Counted from the stretch's first letter, positions 53,250 to 62,483 are shown. The stretch is DNA of 64,000 bases from Bacillota bacterium (GCA_023426575.1 JAFAAL010000030.1:10933-74932); one strand, 5' to 3'. Numbers and translations: made by a program. The notes: a model not told the origin generated them from the sequence alone.

Positions 53250-54335
53250 ATGGAAATTAAACTGAAAAATGTTGGTAAAAAATATGAGGGTCGTGAAAAC
53301 TTCACGATTCGCCACATCAATCTCGAGATCGCCGACAAGGACTTTTGCGTCATCCTCGGACCCTCCGGCTGTGGCAAGAGCACACTGCTTCGAATGATTG
53401 CCGGGCTCAACTCCATCACCGAGGGCGAGATGTACTTTGGCCACCGCCTGATCAACAAGGTCGAGCCCAAGGATCGCGACATTGCCATGGTCTTTCAGTC
53501 CTATGCCCTCTACCCCCACATGACGGTCTACGACAATATGGCCTTCTCTCTGGCGATGCGCAAGGAGCGCAAAGAGGTCATCCACGACCGCGTCATGGAA
53601 GCGGCCGAGATCCTCCAGATCACGGATTACCTCTACTCGCGTCCCTCAGACATCTCCGGCGGCCAGAGGCAAAGAGTCGCCCTCGGCCGAGCCATGGTCA
53701 GAAAGCCGGCCGTCTTCCTGATGGACGAGCCCCTCTCAAACCTCGATGCCAAGCTGCGCGAGCACATGCGAGTCGAACTTGTCCGCCTCCACAAATCACT
53801 CCAGACGACGACCATCTACGTCACGCACGATCAGACCGAGGCGATGACGATGGCCACGCGCATCGTCCTCCTCGACGGCGGCAAGATTCAGCAAGTGGGC
53901 AAGCCAGAAGACTTCTATAACAGACCTGCCAACCTCTTCGTCGCTGGCTTCATCGGTTCGCCGACGATGAATACCTTCCCTGGCCGTTACGAAAATGGAG
54001 AGTTCATTTCAGACAGCGGTATAATCAGAGTGACACCCAAGCCTGAGGATCAGGCAGCTCTCGCCCCCTATGAGGGCCGGGCCGTCCACCTCGGCATCCG
54101 CAGTGAGCGCTTTATCGCCGGCATCGGCGACGACGGCAAGCTGGCGGCCAATATCGAAGTGGTCGAGATGCTCGGCAAGGAGAAACTCCTCTACTGTGAG
54201 CTCCCCGATGGCACGAACTGCGTCATCTCGCAACCCGGCTACTACGAATACGCCCCCGACGAGGTCCATAACTTCCACCTCGACAAGGACGGCCTCCACT
54301 TCTTCGCCAGTGACACGGGAGAGCGCATCAACTAA
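53250..54335 (+). CDS. Sugar ABC transporter ATPase (MsmK/MalK/UgpC type)
   Basis: 361 residues: Walker A GPSGCGKST, Q-loop MVFQSYALYPHMTV, signature ISGGQRQRVALGRAM, Walker B VFLMDEPLSNLDAKLR, H-loop THDQTEAMTMA, and a C-terminal TOBE/regulatory domain (about 240-361). This type can serve several sugar importers. It follows malG by 15 bp. Confidence 0.95.
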   Translation: MEIKLKNVGKKYEGRENFTIRHINLEIADKDFCVILGPSGCGKSTLLRMIAGLNSITEGEMYFGHRLINKVEPKDRDIAMVFQSYALYPHMTVYDNMAFSLAMRKERKEVIHDRVMEAAEILQITDYLYSRPSDISGGQRQRVALGRAMVRKPAVFLMDEPLSNLDAKLREHMRVELVRLHKSLQTTTIYVTHDQTEAMTMATRIVLLDGGKIQQVGKPEDFYNRPANLFVAGFIGSPTMNTFPGRYENGEFISDSGIIRVTPKPEDQAALAPYEGRAVHLGIRSERFIAGIGDDGKLAANIEVVEMLGKEKLLYCELPDGTNCVISQPGYYEYAPDEVHNFHLDKDGLHFFASDTGERIN

Positions 54336-54362
54336 GAGAGGTCACAAGCTCAGAGGTTTAAT

Positions 54363-55466
54363 ATGAAAATCATCTGCACAGCTCTAGTGCTCCTGTTTGC
54401 GCTCTCGGCAATCGCCTGTTCGACAGAGCAAGCGTCTGGCCTCAGCACGACAGCCAAGGAGCAGCTTGAAGAGAGAGAAGGAGTCAATATCATGAATCAG
54501 AAATCGAGGAGTCAGAACCTACACACGATCTACTTTGCCGGCGGCTGCTTCTGGGGAGTAGAACACTACTTCCAGCAGCTGACTGGGGTCGAGGCGACAG
54601 AAGTCGGCTATGCCAATGGCGACGGCGAGCAGACCTCCTATCAGAAAATCGGCAGCACGGGCCACGCCGAGACGGTCAAGATCGTCTTCGACCGCAACCG
54701 CATCCACCCCGCAGAACTGATCTACCACTTCTTCCGCCTCATCGATCCGACGAGTCTCAATCGCCAGGGCAATGATGTCGGCACTCAGTATCGGACGGGG
54801 ATCTATACCGACGAGGCAGAGCTTTTGAAACTGGCCCAGGAGATGGTGGCCCATCTCCAGACCAAGATCGAGGACAAGGTCCAGATAGAGGTCGAAGAGC
54901 TGAAAAACTTTGTCACGGCGGAGGAATACCATCAGAGCTACTTGATCAAGAATCCAGGCGGCTACTGCCACATCAATCCCAAGCTGATCACCATCCCCCT
55001 CAGCGAGGACATGGACTGGCCCCGACTCAAGCAAGAAGAGCGCAGCGCCCAATTGCAAGCAGACGACCCTGCGGCGTATAAGATAATGCGCGAAGCCGAC
55101 ACCGAGGCCCCCTTTACCTCGGCTCTCAATCAGGAAAATCGCCCCGGCATCTTCATCGATAGAATCAGCGGCGAGCCACTTTTCAGTTCCACTGAAAAAT
55201 TTGATGCGGGCTGCGGTTGGCCGAGCTTCACCCGGCCGATCCTCAGCGCCCAGATCACCTACCATGAGGATCTCTCGCACAACCGTCAGCGCGTCGAGAC
55301 GAGATCTTTAGAATCCGACTCGCACCTCGGCCACGTCTTCCCCGACGGGCCAGAGTCTCAGGGGGGCTTGCGCTTTTGCATCAATGGCGCCGCCCTCGAG
55401 TTTATTCCGCTTGAGGAGATGGAAGAGCGTGGCTACGGTGACTACGTCTTCTTCGTCACCTACTAA
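54363..55466 (+). CDS. msrAB: Secreted lipoprotein MsrA-MsrB fusion (methionine sulfoxide reductase)
   Basis: 367 residues. A lipobox (LLFALSAIAC) places it on the cell surface. MsrA (about 50-215) has the active-site AGGCFWGVE; MsrB (about 245-360) has CGWPSFTRP, ESDSHLGHVFPDGP and GGLRFCINGAAL. The CxxC zinc pairs of many MsrB are not present. The fusion repairs both epimers of oxidised methionine in exported proteins. It is the last gene of the sugar operon, which is unexpected; an electron donor for an extracellular Msr is not encoded nearby. Confidence 0.93.
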   Translation: MKIICTALVLLFALSAIACSTEQASGLSTTAKEQLEEREGVNIMNQKSRSQNLHTIYFAGGCFWGVEHYFQQLTGVEATEVGYANGDGEQTSYQKIGSTGHAETVKIVFDRNRIHPAELIYHFFRLIDPTSLNRQGNDVGTQYRTGIYTDEAELLKLAQEMVAHLQTKIEDKVQIEVEELKNFVTAEEYHQSYLIKNPGGYCHINPKLITIPLSEDMDWPRLKQEERSAQLQADDPAAYKIMREADTEAPFTSALNQENRPGIFIDRISGEPLFSSTEKFDAGCGWPSFTRPILSAQITYHEDLSHNRQRVETRSLESDSHLGHVFPDGPESQGGLRFCINGAALEFIPLEEMEERGYGDYVFFVTY

Positions 55467-55505
55467 TTGACAATGAGCCTCAGAGTGGCTCATCAAAAGA
55501 TGAAA

Positions 55506-55531
55506 AAGAGCTCGCCAGCAGGCGAGCTCTT
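55506..55531. terminator. Bidirectional terminator between msrAB and secG
   Basis: AAGAGCTCGCC, loop AGCA, GGCGAGCTCTT; T-runs on both outer sides (TCTT on plus, TTTTT on minus). Confidence 0.9.
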
Positions 55532-55555
55532 CTTGTGAAGCAAAGTTGTTTAGAT

Positions 55556-55804
55556 TTAGGCCACGCGTCCAGTCAGGACGTAGAGGACCATGGAAATAAT
55601 CCCAAAGGTGATGGCGAGGATGCTGGTCAGCTGCTTCAGTTTCTCATCGATGCCGCGCGCCTTAGACTTGCCAAAGAAAGTCTCTGCACCGCCCCCGATG
55701 ACACCGAGGCCACGAGAGTTACCCTCCTGAAAAATAACGAGACCCACCAGTCCGATGCAGACCAGAATATCGAGGATTGCAAGAATCAAAATAATAGCTT
55801 TCAT
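55556..55804 (-). CDS. secG: Preprotein translocase subunit SecG
   Basis: 82 residues: two membrane helices with the conserved middle GLGVIGGGAETFFGKSKARGIDEKL, followed by LTSILAITFGIISMVLYVL. Part of SecYEG. It is a single-gene unit between the msrAB terminator and the leader of the four-TM gene. Confidence 0.95.
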   Translation of the reverse strand: MKAIILILAILDILVCIGLVGLVIFQEGNSRGLGVIGGGAETFFGKSKARGIDEKLKQLTSILAITFGIISMVLYVLTGRVA

Positions 55805-55973
55805 GACTAAGACAGCGCCCGAGCGCTCCTCCTTTAAAAATAGCGAGCTTTACTTTAGCACATCTCTTGAGGCCTTGGCAAATCCATCTGAAGAGCTGTC
55901 TGGGCCTAATATCTCCAATCTGTATCTTAAGTTCTCATTATGAAGTTTTACTCACGGTAAATCTTGTGAACGC

Positions 55974-56047
55974 TATAATACTTGTACTGCATTGTGATTT
56001 AGAACAAATCTAAACTAATGCAGCTTTTTGGCTCGAATCATGCGAGC
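55974..56047 (+). promoter_or_regulatory. -10 element and double-hairpin leader of the four-TM protein gene
   Basis: TATAAT at 55974-55979. The transcript would begin next to CTGCATT (55987-55993), which pairs with AATGCAG (56017-56023) around an inner TTTAGA/TCTAAA stem and is followed by TTTTT (56025-56029): a terminator-like hairpin. A second hairpin GCTCG/CGAGC (56031-56047) comes just before the ribosome site AAAGGA. Confidence 0.6.
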
Positions 56048-56073
56048 TAAATAAGGAGAAAGGATATTTGATA

Positions 56074-57141
56074 ATGCAAAAAGAAATTGTTGAACAAGAG
56101 GTGACTTACGAGCTGCCACAAGCCAAGGCAGGTCGCAACGTCAGCTGGGCCGCCGTTTTTGCTGGCGCAGTGACATTTATCGCCATGGAGCTGATCTTTG
56201 CCCTGATCAGCAGCGCCATTGGCTTCGGTACAGCTGATCTCTATAAGAGCGGCTCCTTCGCGGATGCGGGCACTGGACTCTTGGTCTGGACCGTCATCTC
56301 ACTCCTCCTGGCCTTCTTCATCAGCGGCCTCGTCGCTGGTATTGCGGCCGGTAGAACCCCTGGCCTCCACGGCTTCCTGACCTGGGCGCTCGCCGTCTTC
56401 ATGATTCTGATGCTCGTCGCCTCTGGTGTCGGTGCCGCTGTTCGTGGCGCTGCCCAGCTGATCTCTGGTGTCGGTTCAGTCGCCGTCGACGTCGTGGGTG
56501 GCGCTGGTGAAGGCATCGGCAAGGCTGTCAGCGCAGCCGCCGACAAGGCCAGCGAGCAAATCGAAGTCAAGATTGACAAGCAGAAGGTCGAGGCCGACGT
56601 CGAGCAGATTCTCATCGACAGCGAGGTCCCCGAACTGCAGCCGGACTACCTGAAGAATGAGCTGAGTGAAGCTTCCTCAGAGATTCAGGCCGCCGCAAAA
56701 GAAGCTGTAAAGAATCCTGAAAACATCGATCAAATTGCCAAGGACCTGATCGAGAAGCTCAAGGCAAGAGCCGATGAGATCGTCGACTCCGTCGACAAGG
56801 ACGCCGTCGCCAAGGCTGTCGCCGAGAACAGTGACCTCACTGAGGCAGAGGCCAAGGAGACCACCGAAAAGATCATCGTCCAGTACGAGAAGACCAGCAA
56901 AGAGGCCAAGGAACAACTCGCCAAGCTCGAGCAGAACATCGAAGAGCTGAGAGTTGAGGCTGAGCAGACCCTCGCCGAGGCCAAGCAAGCCGCCAACGAC
57001 GCGATGAACACCGCGGCCAAGGTCTCTGGCTATGCCGCCGTCGCCCTGGTCCTCAGCATCTTTGTCGCCATGGGCGGTGCCATGGTCGGCTACAAGTACA
57101 TCGTTCCTCGCTTTATCTATAAGCGCAGCACGCTGATCTAA
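56074..57141 (+). CDS. Four-helix membrane protein with long acidic coiled-coil domain
   Basis: 355 residues from ATG 56074. Helices lie at about 25-50, 70-92, 100-122 and near the C-terminus (about 320-342). Between the third and last is a 190-residue Ala/Glu/Lys-rich helical region (about 130-315) with heptad patterns. The N-terminal part (WAAVFAGAVTFIAMELIFALISSAIGFG) recalls a family of small bacterial membrane proteins without assigned function. It stands alone, with its own promoter, leader and terminator. Confidence 0.75.
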   Translation: MQKEIVEQEVTYELPQAKAGRNVSWAAVFAGAVTFIAMELIFALISSAIGFGTADLYKSGSFADAGTGLLVWTVISLLLAFFISGLVAGIAAGRTPGLHGFLTWALAVFMILMLVASGVGAAVRGAAQLISGVGSVAVDVVGGAGEGIGKAVSAAADKASEQIEVKIDKQKVEADVEQILIDSEVPELQPDYLKNELSEASSEIQAAAKEAVKNPENIDQIAKDLIEKLKARADEIVDSVDKDAVAKAVAENSDLTEAEAKETTEKIIVQYEKTSKEAKEQLAKLEQNIEELRVEAEQTLAEAKQAANDAMNTAAKVSGYAAVALVLSIFVAMGGAMVGYKYIVPRFIYKRSTLI

Positions 57142-57163
57142 GAAGATCTCGAGATCTAGATTA

Positions 57164-57196
57164 TGAAGAGTCGCTGACCTCGTCAGCGGCTCTTTT
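57164..57196 (+). terminator. Terminator of the four-TM protein gene
   Basis: AGAGTCGCTGAC, CTC loop, GTCAGCGGCTCT (one GU pair), then TTTTT. Confidence 0.9.
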
Positions 57197-57225
57197 TTAC
57201 TTCTAAAATAAAAGGCTGCGAGCCC

Positions 57226-57255
57226 TTGACAAGCCTTCAATCTCTTGGCTATACT
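57226..57255 (+). promoter_or_regulatory. tRNA operon promoter
   Basis: TTGACA (57226-57231), 18 bp, TATACT (57250-57255), about 27 bp before tRNA-Asp. Confidence 0.8.
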
Positions 57256-57281
57256 TAGCAAGCATTCGTGGAATGCGACCT

Positions 57282-57358
57282 GGCGCAGTAGTTCAGTTGG
57301 TTAGAATGCCAGCCTGTCACGCTGGAGGTCGAGGGTTCGAGCCCCTTCTGCGTCGCCA
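57282..57358 (+). tRNA. tRNA-Asp (GUC)
   Basis: Acceptor GGCGCAG pairs with CTGCGTC (one GU). Anticodon loop CTGTCAC with GTC at 57316-57318, stem CCAGC/GCTGG, T-loop GGTTCGA, encoded CCA at 57356-57358. Confidence 0.97.
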
Positions 57359-57359
57359 G

Positions 57360-57388
57360 AACTTTGCCGGCTCTACGCCGGCAAAGTC
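57360..57388 (+). other. Spacer hairpin between the two tRNAs
   Basis: ACTTTGCCGGC and GCCGGCAAAGT form an 11-bp stem around TCTAC. No T-run follows, so it is more likely a processing spacer than a terminator. Confidence 0.7.
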
Positions 57389-57394
57389 TTATAA

Positions 57395-57470
<76 letters not shown>

Positions 57471-57500
57471 TGACCTAGGACTTCTGTCCTAGGTCATTTT
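57471..57500 (+). terminator. tRNA operon terminator
   Basis: TGACCTAGGAC, loop TTCT, GTCCTAGGTCA, then TTTTTT. Confidence 0.93.
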
Positions 57501-57554
57501 TTATGGGCTCACTAGAGTCCTGAGGTGCTTTCTGGCGGCCCCTCGAGCTGGAGG

Positions 57555-58964
57555 CTAGCCGACGAGGAGCTTGCCCTCTGGGAGGACGTCGTCACTGTAG
57601 TTGGACTTGCCCGCCAGGGTCAGTGCCACGGAGGCGGGGCCCACACGACCGAGGAACATGATAATTAGGAGGACTGCCTGACTCGGCTGGGTCAGATTGC
57701 CGGTCGATATCGTGCTGAGTCCCACAGTGCCGAGCGCCGAGGACGTCTCGAACATCAGATCAATAAAGTTAAAGCGGTTTGCGGCCACCGCCTGACTCTC
57801 GAAGATCGAGAGCAAGAAGCTCCCACCAAAGAGCACGAGGACGGCCAGAGCAATGATGGCCACTGCGCGCATGGTCAGGGTATTCTTGACATTGTGCTTC
57901 ATGAGGGTCGTCCGCTCATTTTGACGGATCGAGGCCCCGACCGTCGCCACAAAGATCATAAAGGTCGTCACCTTGATACCGCCGCCAGTTCCACCTGGAG
58001 CGGCACCGATGAACATCAAAATTGTCGAAACAAACTTCGTCGACTCGTGCATCTTCCCCATGTCAAAACTGTTGAAGCCCGCCGTACGACAGCTGATGCT
58101 GTGGAAGAGCGAGGCGACCGCGCGATCGCCTAGACTCAATTGGCCAAAGGTATCAGGATTGGCAAAATTCCCAGACTCTAAGAAGAAAGTCAAGAGACCG
58201 CCTCCGAGAATCAGCCCCGCTGTTGTCCAGAGGACAATCTTCGTGTGAAAGGATAGGCGCTTCTGTGACTTGATAAAGGCGAGGTTAAACCAGACGATGA
58301 AGCCGAGACCGCCCGCCACGATCAGGAGCGCCGTCGTCATCAGGACGATCGGGTTGTCGCGGAAGACTAAGAGAGAGGAGCCAGGGCCAGCAGGTCCCGT
58401 CCCATTGAGATCGAAGCCCGCATTGCAAAAGGCCGAGATCGAGTGAAAGATCGCCTTCCAGATGCCATCTCGCCCATAGATCGGCAGATACTGAGTCATC
58501 AAGATCAGAGCCCCCACCGCCTCGAAACCTAGGGTCAGAAGAATAATCAGCCGGACAAGACGCCAGAGTGTCTCACGGGAAAAGGCCGCCGTCGACTCCG
58601 AGGCCAGAGCCTGGAGACGCCAAGACTTGCGGTGCGCCCGGAAGGAGAGGAAGAAACTGGTGATCGTCGCGAGTCCGAGACCCCCGACCTGAATCAAGAT
58701 GAGGATGACCACCTGGCCAAAGGTCGACCAGTAAGTCGCCGTGTCATGCAAGATCAGCCCTGTCACGCAGCTGGCCGACGTCGCCGTAAAGAGCGCAAGA
58801 AAGGGATCCGTCCACTGTCCTGTCGCAGACGCCAGGGGCAGCATCAGGAGCACGGAACCTGTCAAGATAATCAGGACAAAGGAAAAAATGATAATCCGAC
58901 TGGGCAGCTTAAACAGCCAGTCCTTGACGGGATTCGATTTGCTGATCGCTCGGACTATGGGCAT
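57555..58964 (-). CDS. Trk/Ktr potassium uptake membrane subunit (KtrB/TrkH family)
   Basis: 469 residues with about ten helices and four pore-like segments containing ATSASCVTGL, FHSISAFCNAGFDL, FHSISCRTAGFN and FETSSALGTVGLS, the four selectivity-filter loops of the TrkH/KtrB family. It takes up potassium with sodium or protons. It follows the regulatory subunit gene by 9 bp and is the last gene of the unit. Confidence 0.93.
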   Translation of the reverse strand: MPIVRAISKSNPVKDWLFKLPSRIIIFSFVLIILTGSVLLMLPLASATGQWTDPFLALFTATSASCVTGLILHDTATYWSTFGQVVILILIQVGGLGLATITSFFLSFRAHRKSWRLQALASESTAAFSRETLWRLVRLIILLTLGFEAVGALILMTQYLPIYGRDGIWKAIFHSISAFCNAGFDLNGTGPAGPGSSLLVFRDNPIVLMTTALLIVAGGLGFIVWFNLAFIKSQKRLSFHTKIVLWTTAGLILGGGLLTFFLESGNFANPDTFGQLSLGDRAVASLFHSISCRTAGFNSFDMGKMHESTKFVSTILMFIGAAPGGTGGGIKVTTFMIFVATVGASIRQNERTTLMKHNVKNTLTMRAVAIIALAVLVLFGGSFLLSIFESQAVAANRFNFIDLMFETSSALGTVGLSTISTGNLTQPSQAVLLIIMFLGRVGPASVALTLAGKSNYSDDVLPEGKLLVG

Positions 58965-58973
58965 AGGTCCCCC

Positions 58974-59642
58974 TTAAGGTTTGACGAGTCTCTTGTAGAG
59001 TTCGTGGTATTCCGACTCCACGCAGATGATGAGCAGGCGATCTCTGGCCCGTAAAACTGTTGATCCCGTCGGGACCTCAGACTGGTTGTCACCACTGCGG
59101 GTCAGCAAGACAGCGCGCGCCTTGCCCGGGAAGGCATAGTCCATCAACTTCTTGCCCACCGCCTTGGATTGGGGGGACAATTCCAGCTCAACGATATTCT
59201 CAGCCGTACCACTGATGTTATAGAGGACGCGCATACCATCGAAATCGATGTCCTGCTCAATGAGGTCGACCATGATGTCCGTGGAAGAATAGATGAGATC
59301 GACGCCAATCTGCTCGTAGACCCTCCTGTTTCGCGGATGATTGACGCGCGCGCAAGTGCGCCGAATATGAAAAATCTCCTTGGCAATCTGGCAGCCGATG
59401 ATATTGTCCTCATCCTTGCCTGAGAGCGCGATATAGCAATCGGCATCATAGATATGAGCCCGCTTCAAGACGTCGAGGTCTGTCCCATCTCCATGGATGA
59501 CACGGATCTCCTCCTGCTCCGTCGCAAAGCGCTCGGCCATCTCAAAATTATTCTCGATGACATTGATGTCGTGGCCATTTTCAAAGAGCGTCATCGCCAG
59601 ATGCCGCGCCAGTCGACCAGCTCCGACCAAAATAATATTCAT
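58974..59642 (-). CDS. TrkA/KtrA potassium channel regulatory subunit (first)
   Basis: 222 residues: an N-terminal RCK NAD/ATP-binding Rossmann domain (IILVGAGRLARHLAMTLFENGHDINVIE) and a C-terminal TrkA-C domain (from about 135). Forms octameric gating rings under the membrane subunit. It is adjacent to a second TrkA-type gene. Confidence 0.93.
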   Translation of the reverse strand: MNIILVGAGRLARHLAMTLFENGHDINVIENNFEMAERFATEQEEIRVIHGDGTDLDVLKRAHIYDADCYIALSGKDEDNIIGCQIAKEIFHIRRTCARVNHPRNRRVYEQIGVDLIYSSTDIMVDLIEQDIDFDGMRVLYNISGTAENIVELELSPQSKAVGKKLMDYAFPGKARAVLLTRSGDNQSEVPTGSTVLRARDRLLIICVESEYHELYKRLVKP

Positions 59643-59651
59643 CCTCTACCT

Positions 59652-60260
59652 CTATTCCGCTGACAAGAGGACAAAACTGTCTCCAGAATGCAGTTCAAAG
59701 TCGGGATCGAAGAGATTGAAATTGCTTGAGCGCAAAACACCAATCAGCTTGTCCGCCCCCTGCTCTTGCAACTCACTGAGTTTGAGGCCAACCAGTTCCT
59801 CATCCACCGGCATCTCCTTATAGATGAGTTCGCGCCCATAGAAGCCGTGGTGATAGACCGTCTCGCTCGAATGGATGAGCTGCCAGAGCTTCTTGGCCGT
59901 CCACTCCGAGGTACAAAATGTCTCGAGGCCGATCTCCTTATAGGCCTGAGCCTTGTGGGGATTGTCCAGGCGGACAATCGCCCGCGTGACGTTGTACGTC
60001 TTCTTGGCAATTTGGGCGACGACCAGATTGAGATTATCCTCGCGCGTCACACAGCAGATCATGTCGCAACTTTGGATCCCCGCCTGCTCCAGCACCTCAA
60101 CCTCGATGGGGATGCCTGCAACCTTGTGACAGTCGAGACTGCTCGCTGCCCGTAAGCGCTCCACCGAGCGGTCCAAGAGTACGACATCATCACCAATATT
60201 CATGAGCATCTGGCAGATTCGAATCCCGACGCTGCCAGCACCGAGCACAATGACTTGCAT
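59652..60260 (-). CDS. TrkA/KtrA-like potassium regulatory subunit (second)
   Basis: 202 residues with the same domain plan: VIVLGAGSVGIRICQMLMNIGDDVVLLD, and a C-terminal domain ending SGDSFVLLSAE. It differs from the first copy and lies 9 bp upstream of it in the same operon. Two different regulatory subunits with one membrane subunit recall heteromeric Trk systems of archaea and some bacteria. Confidence 0.9.
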   Translation of the reverse strand: MQVIVLGAGSVGIRICQMLMNIGDDVVLLDRSVERLRAASSLDCHKVAGIPIEVEVLEQAGIQSCDMICCVTREDNLNLVVAQIAKKTYNVTRAIVRLDNPHKAQAYKEIGLETFCTSEWTAKKLWQLIHSSETVYHHGFYGRELIYKEMPVDEELVGLKLSELQEQGADKLIGVLRSSNFNLFDPDFELHSGDSFVLLSAE

Positions 60261-60265
60261 GCCTC

Positions 60266-61621
60266 TTATTCCTGCTTTCCGATAAAGTCCTGAACAGAGC
60301 GATAGGCCTGGATATCAGGGCTATTCTGGCTCATCACTTCCTTAATCCTCTGTGCAGAGCTCTGGAGCAGCTGTTCACCGCCCTCCAACTGATATTCAGA
60401 GGGATTCTCCAGCGCCTTGACAAGAGGCATCAGCGTCGCATAAGTCGTGTCATTAGCGGGATGAATTTTAAAGCAATAGGTGGCCATGTAGCCGGCTTTT
60501 GATATTTTTTTCTCCCCCTTGATATTGCTCTCAAATTGAATCAGCGCAATCAAGCCATCCTCGGCGTAGCCGCCATTATCCGCGGTATCGAATTGCTGGT
60601 TGGAAATAAAATTCCCGAGCGAGTAATAGCAGAGCGTCTCACCGCCATCTGGCCGCGGAATCTTGACGACTTCCTGCGCCACATGCGGCCCCGCCCCGAC
60701 GATGAGATCGACCCCCTGAGTCGCCAGATGCTTGGCAATCTCCTTTTGGAGATCATTCGACGTCGTAAAGTACTCATCGCCCCAGTGCATCAGCGCAATA
60801 ATAAAATCGGGGTTCTCCTTCTTCAGCTGCGCAATGCGATCCGCAATCTTCTTGAGATCCTGCCCCATATAATCCTCAGGATAGCGCTGCTGCGAGAAAG
60901 AATCGATCAGCGGCTCCCCCTCTGGTGGAATCGGGATGCCGTTGAGACTCCTCATCCCATCGAGGCGGTCCGTCTCATAAGTAAAGTTGATAAAACCCAG
61001 CTTCAGGCCATTGATCTCCTTGAGGACGTAAGGGGTATCCTCGGCCTTCTCGCGCGTCCCCACGAGATCGAGCCCCGCTGCCTTGAGCTTCTTAGCGGTC
61101 TGGATCACACCCTCGACCCCACGGTCCATGCAGTGATTATTGGCAGCAAAAGCCAAATCAAAGCCCAAATCCTTCATCGTCGGAGCGAGAATGTCCGGGG
61201 CTGAAAAGATCGGATAGCCCTCATAGGGCTCGCCTGCAAGCGTCCCCTCCATATTGAATGCAGCATAGTCCGCAGCGGCAATCTCCTCTGCGACATAGCG
61301 ATAGCTATAGGCAAAATCATAAGTGCCATCAGCCTGCTCCGCCCCATTGATCAGCGGAATGTGCATCAAGACATCGCCCACGACGAGGAGATTGGCCCTG
61401 CGCCCCTTGAGCTCAGGCTTAGCTGCAGGATCGATCAGAGTCTCCACTGACTCAGGCTGCTCCACGCGGCCCTCCTGGCGCTGGACATCTCTGACCTCGC
61501 GCTCCTTCTCCAGTGCCGCCTGCTCGGGAAAAATCAGCTCATTCAATGAAGCACATGAGGCCAAGAGCAGGCCGAGACCCAGCACGACGGCGATGAGGGC
61601 AAGTCGTAGATATCTCTTCAC
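60266..61621 (-). CDS. CapA family lipoprotein
   Basis: 451 residues. The lipobox LLLASC gives a surface lipoprotein. The core has LLVVGDVLMHIPLI, FNMEGTLAG, FAANNHCMDRGVEGVIQT, ALMHWGDEYFTT and GAGPHVAQEV, with NFISNQQF, matching the PGA_cap metallophosphoesterase-like family involved in capsule or poly-glutamate handling. Substrate here unknown. It sits next to the Trk operon and 97 bp from amaP. Confidence 0.9.
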   Translation of the reverse strand: MKRYLRLALIAVVLGLGLLLASCASLNELIFPEQAALEKEREVRDVQRQEGRVEQPESVETLIDPAAKPELKGRRANLLVVGDVLMHIPLINGAEQADGTYDFAYSYRYVAEEIAAADYAAFNMEGTLAGEPYEGYPIFSAPDILAPTMKDLGFDLAFAANNHCMDRGVEGVIQTAKKLKAAGLDLVGTREKAEDTPYVLKEINGLKLGFINFTYETDRLDGMRSLNGIPIPPEGEPLIDSFSQQRYPEDYMGQDLKKIADRIAQLKKENPDFIIALMHWGDEYFTTSNDLQKEIAKHLATQGVDLIVGAGPHVAQEVVKIPRPDGGETLCYYSLGNFISNQQFDTADNGGYAEDGLIALIQFESNIKGEKKISKAGYMATYCFKIHPANDTTYATLMPLVKALENPSEYQLEGGEQLLQSSAQRIKEVMSQNSPDIQAYRSVQDFIGKQE

Positions 61622-61650
61622 GATTCGAATACCTCCATATAACGCAAAAC

Positions 61651-61678
61651 AAAGCTCGGTAAAATCATACCGAGCTTT
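61651..61678 (-). terminator. Terminator after the asp23-amaP unit
   Basis: AAAGCTCGGTA and TACCGAGCTTT around six bases; on the minus strand TTTGTTTT follows. Confidence 0.75.
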
Positions 61679-61718
61679 AACTCAAGTCAAATCGAGAGTC
61701 TATTATACGCCTTTTGGC

Positions 61719-62480
61719 CTACTTTTTCAGGACAAAGTCGCGATCTCGATCATCCTCATCAGCAATCTTTGACGTCAGGGTCTCCTCGGGGAGCTCAATC
61801 GCTCTCTCCTCGGTCTCCACAAAAGTTCTGACCCCAGACGACTCCGTCCTCAGTGGACGGTCTAGCTGCGACTCGAGGGGCTCGGCCATGACCTCCGTCT
61901 GTAGAGGCACATTGGGCAAGTCCGCACGCTCCACGGGCGCTGGCTCCTGACGATCGCGACTCTCCGTCACATCCTCCACATCAATTTGAATGTCAAAATT
62001 GTGGATGGGATAACCAGAGAAAGCCTCGACCTCGCGACTGACCTTCTGCTTAATATTTTCCGCAAGACTCTTGATCGAAGCACCATTGAGCGCCGATGAC
62101 AAGACATCGACCTTCATCTTCAGATCGATAGCCGCGTCCTTGCCAGCCTGCTTGACCTCAGCCGTCGCCGTCTTGACCTCATCGTAGCTCCTGGCCGCAT
62201 TGACAGCCGTCGTGGCAATCGCCCCAGAGACAATCCTCACGGTGCCCCCATCACGCTGCTCCGTCAACTCACGCTGCTGACCCTTGCGCATCAGTGCGAT
62301 GATCTGCCAGAGCACAAAGAGCCCGAGAATGACCGCAGCGGCAATTCCGAGATAATACCAAGTATTGACATATGGCTGCATGCTGAGATCGAAACCAGAG
62401 AGCGGCCAAGCCATGAAAAGCAAGAGCACATAGCTCAGCACCGCCAAAATCAGAAAAATAAATTTAAACAGTCTCTTCAT
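61719..62480 (-). CDS. amaP: Alkaline shock membrane-anchor protein AmaP
   Basis: 253 residues with two N-terminal helices (about 6-25 and 40-62), then a domain with IVSGAIATTAVNAARSYDEV, IDLKMKVDVLSSALNGASIKSLAENIKQKV, as in AmaP, which anchors Asp23 to the membrane. A long acidic tail follows. It lies 3 bp after the asp23 stop. Confidence 0.85.
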   Translation of the reverse strand: MKRLFKFIFLILAVLSYVLLLFMAWPLSGFDLSMQPYVNTWYYLGIAAAVILGLFVLWQIIALMRKGQQRELTEQRDGGTVRIVSGAIATTAVNAARSYDEVKTATAEVKQAGKDAAIDLKMKVDVLSSALNGASIKSLAENIKQKVSREVEAFSGYPIHNFDIQIDVEDVTESRDRQEPAPVERADLPNVPLQTEVMAEPLESQLDRPLRTESSGVRTFVETEERAIELPEETLTSKIADEDDRDRDFVLKK

Positions 62481-62483
62481 CTC

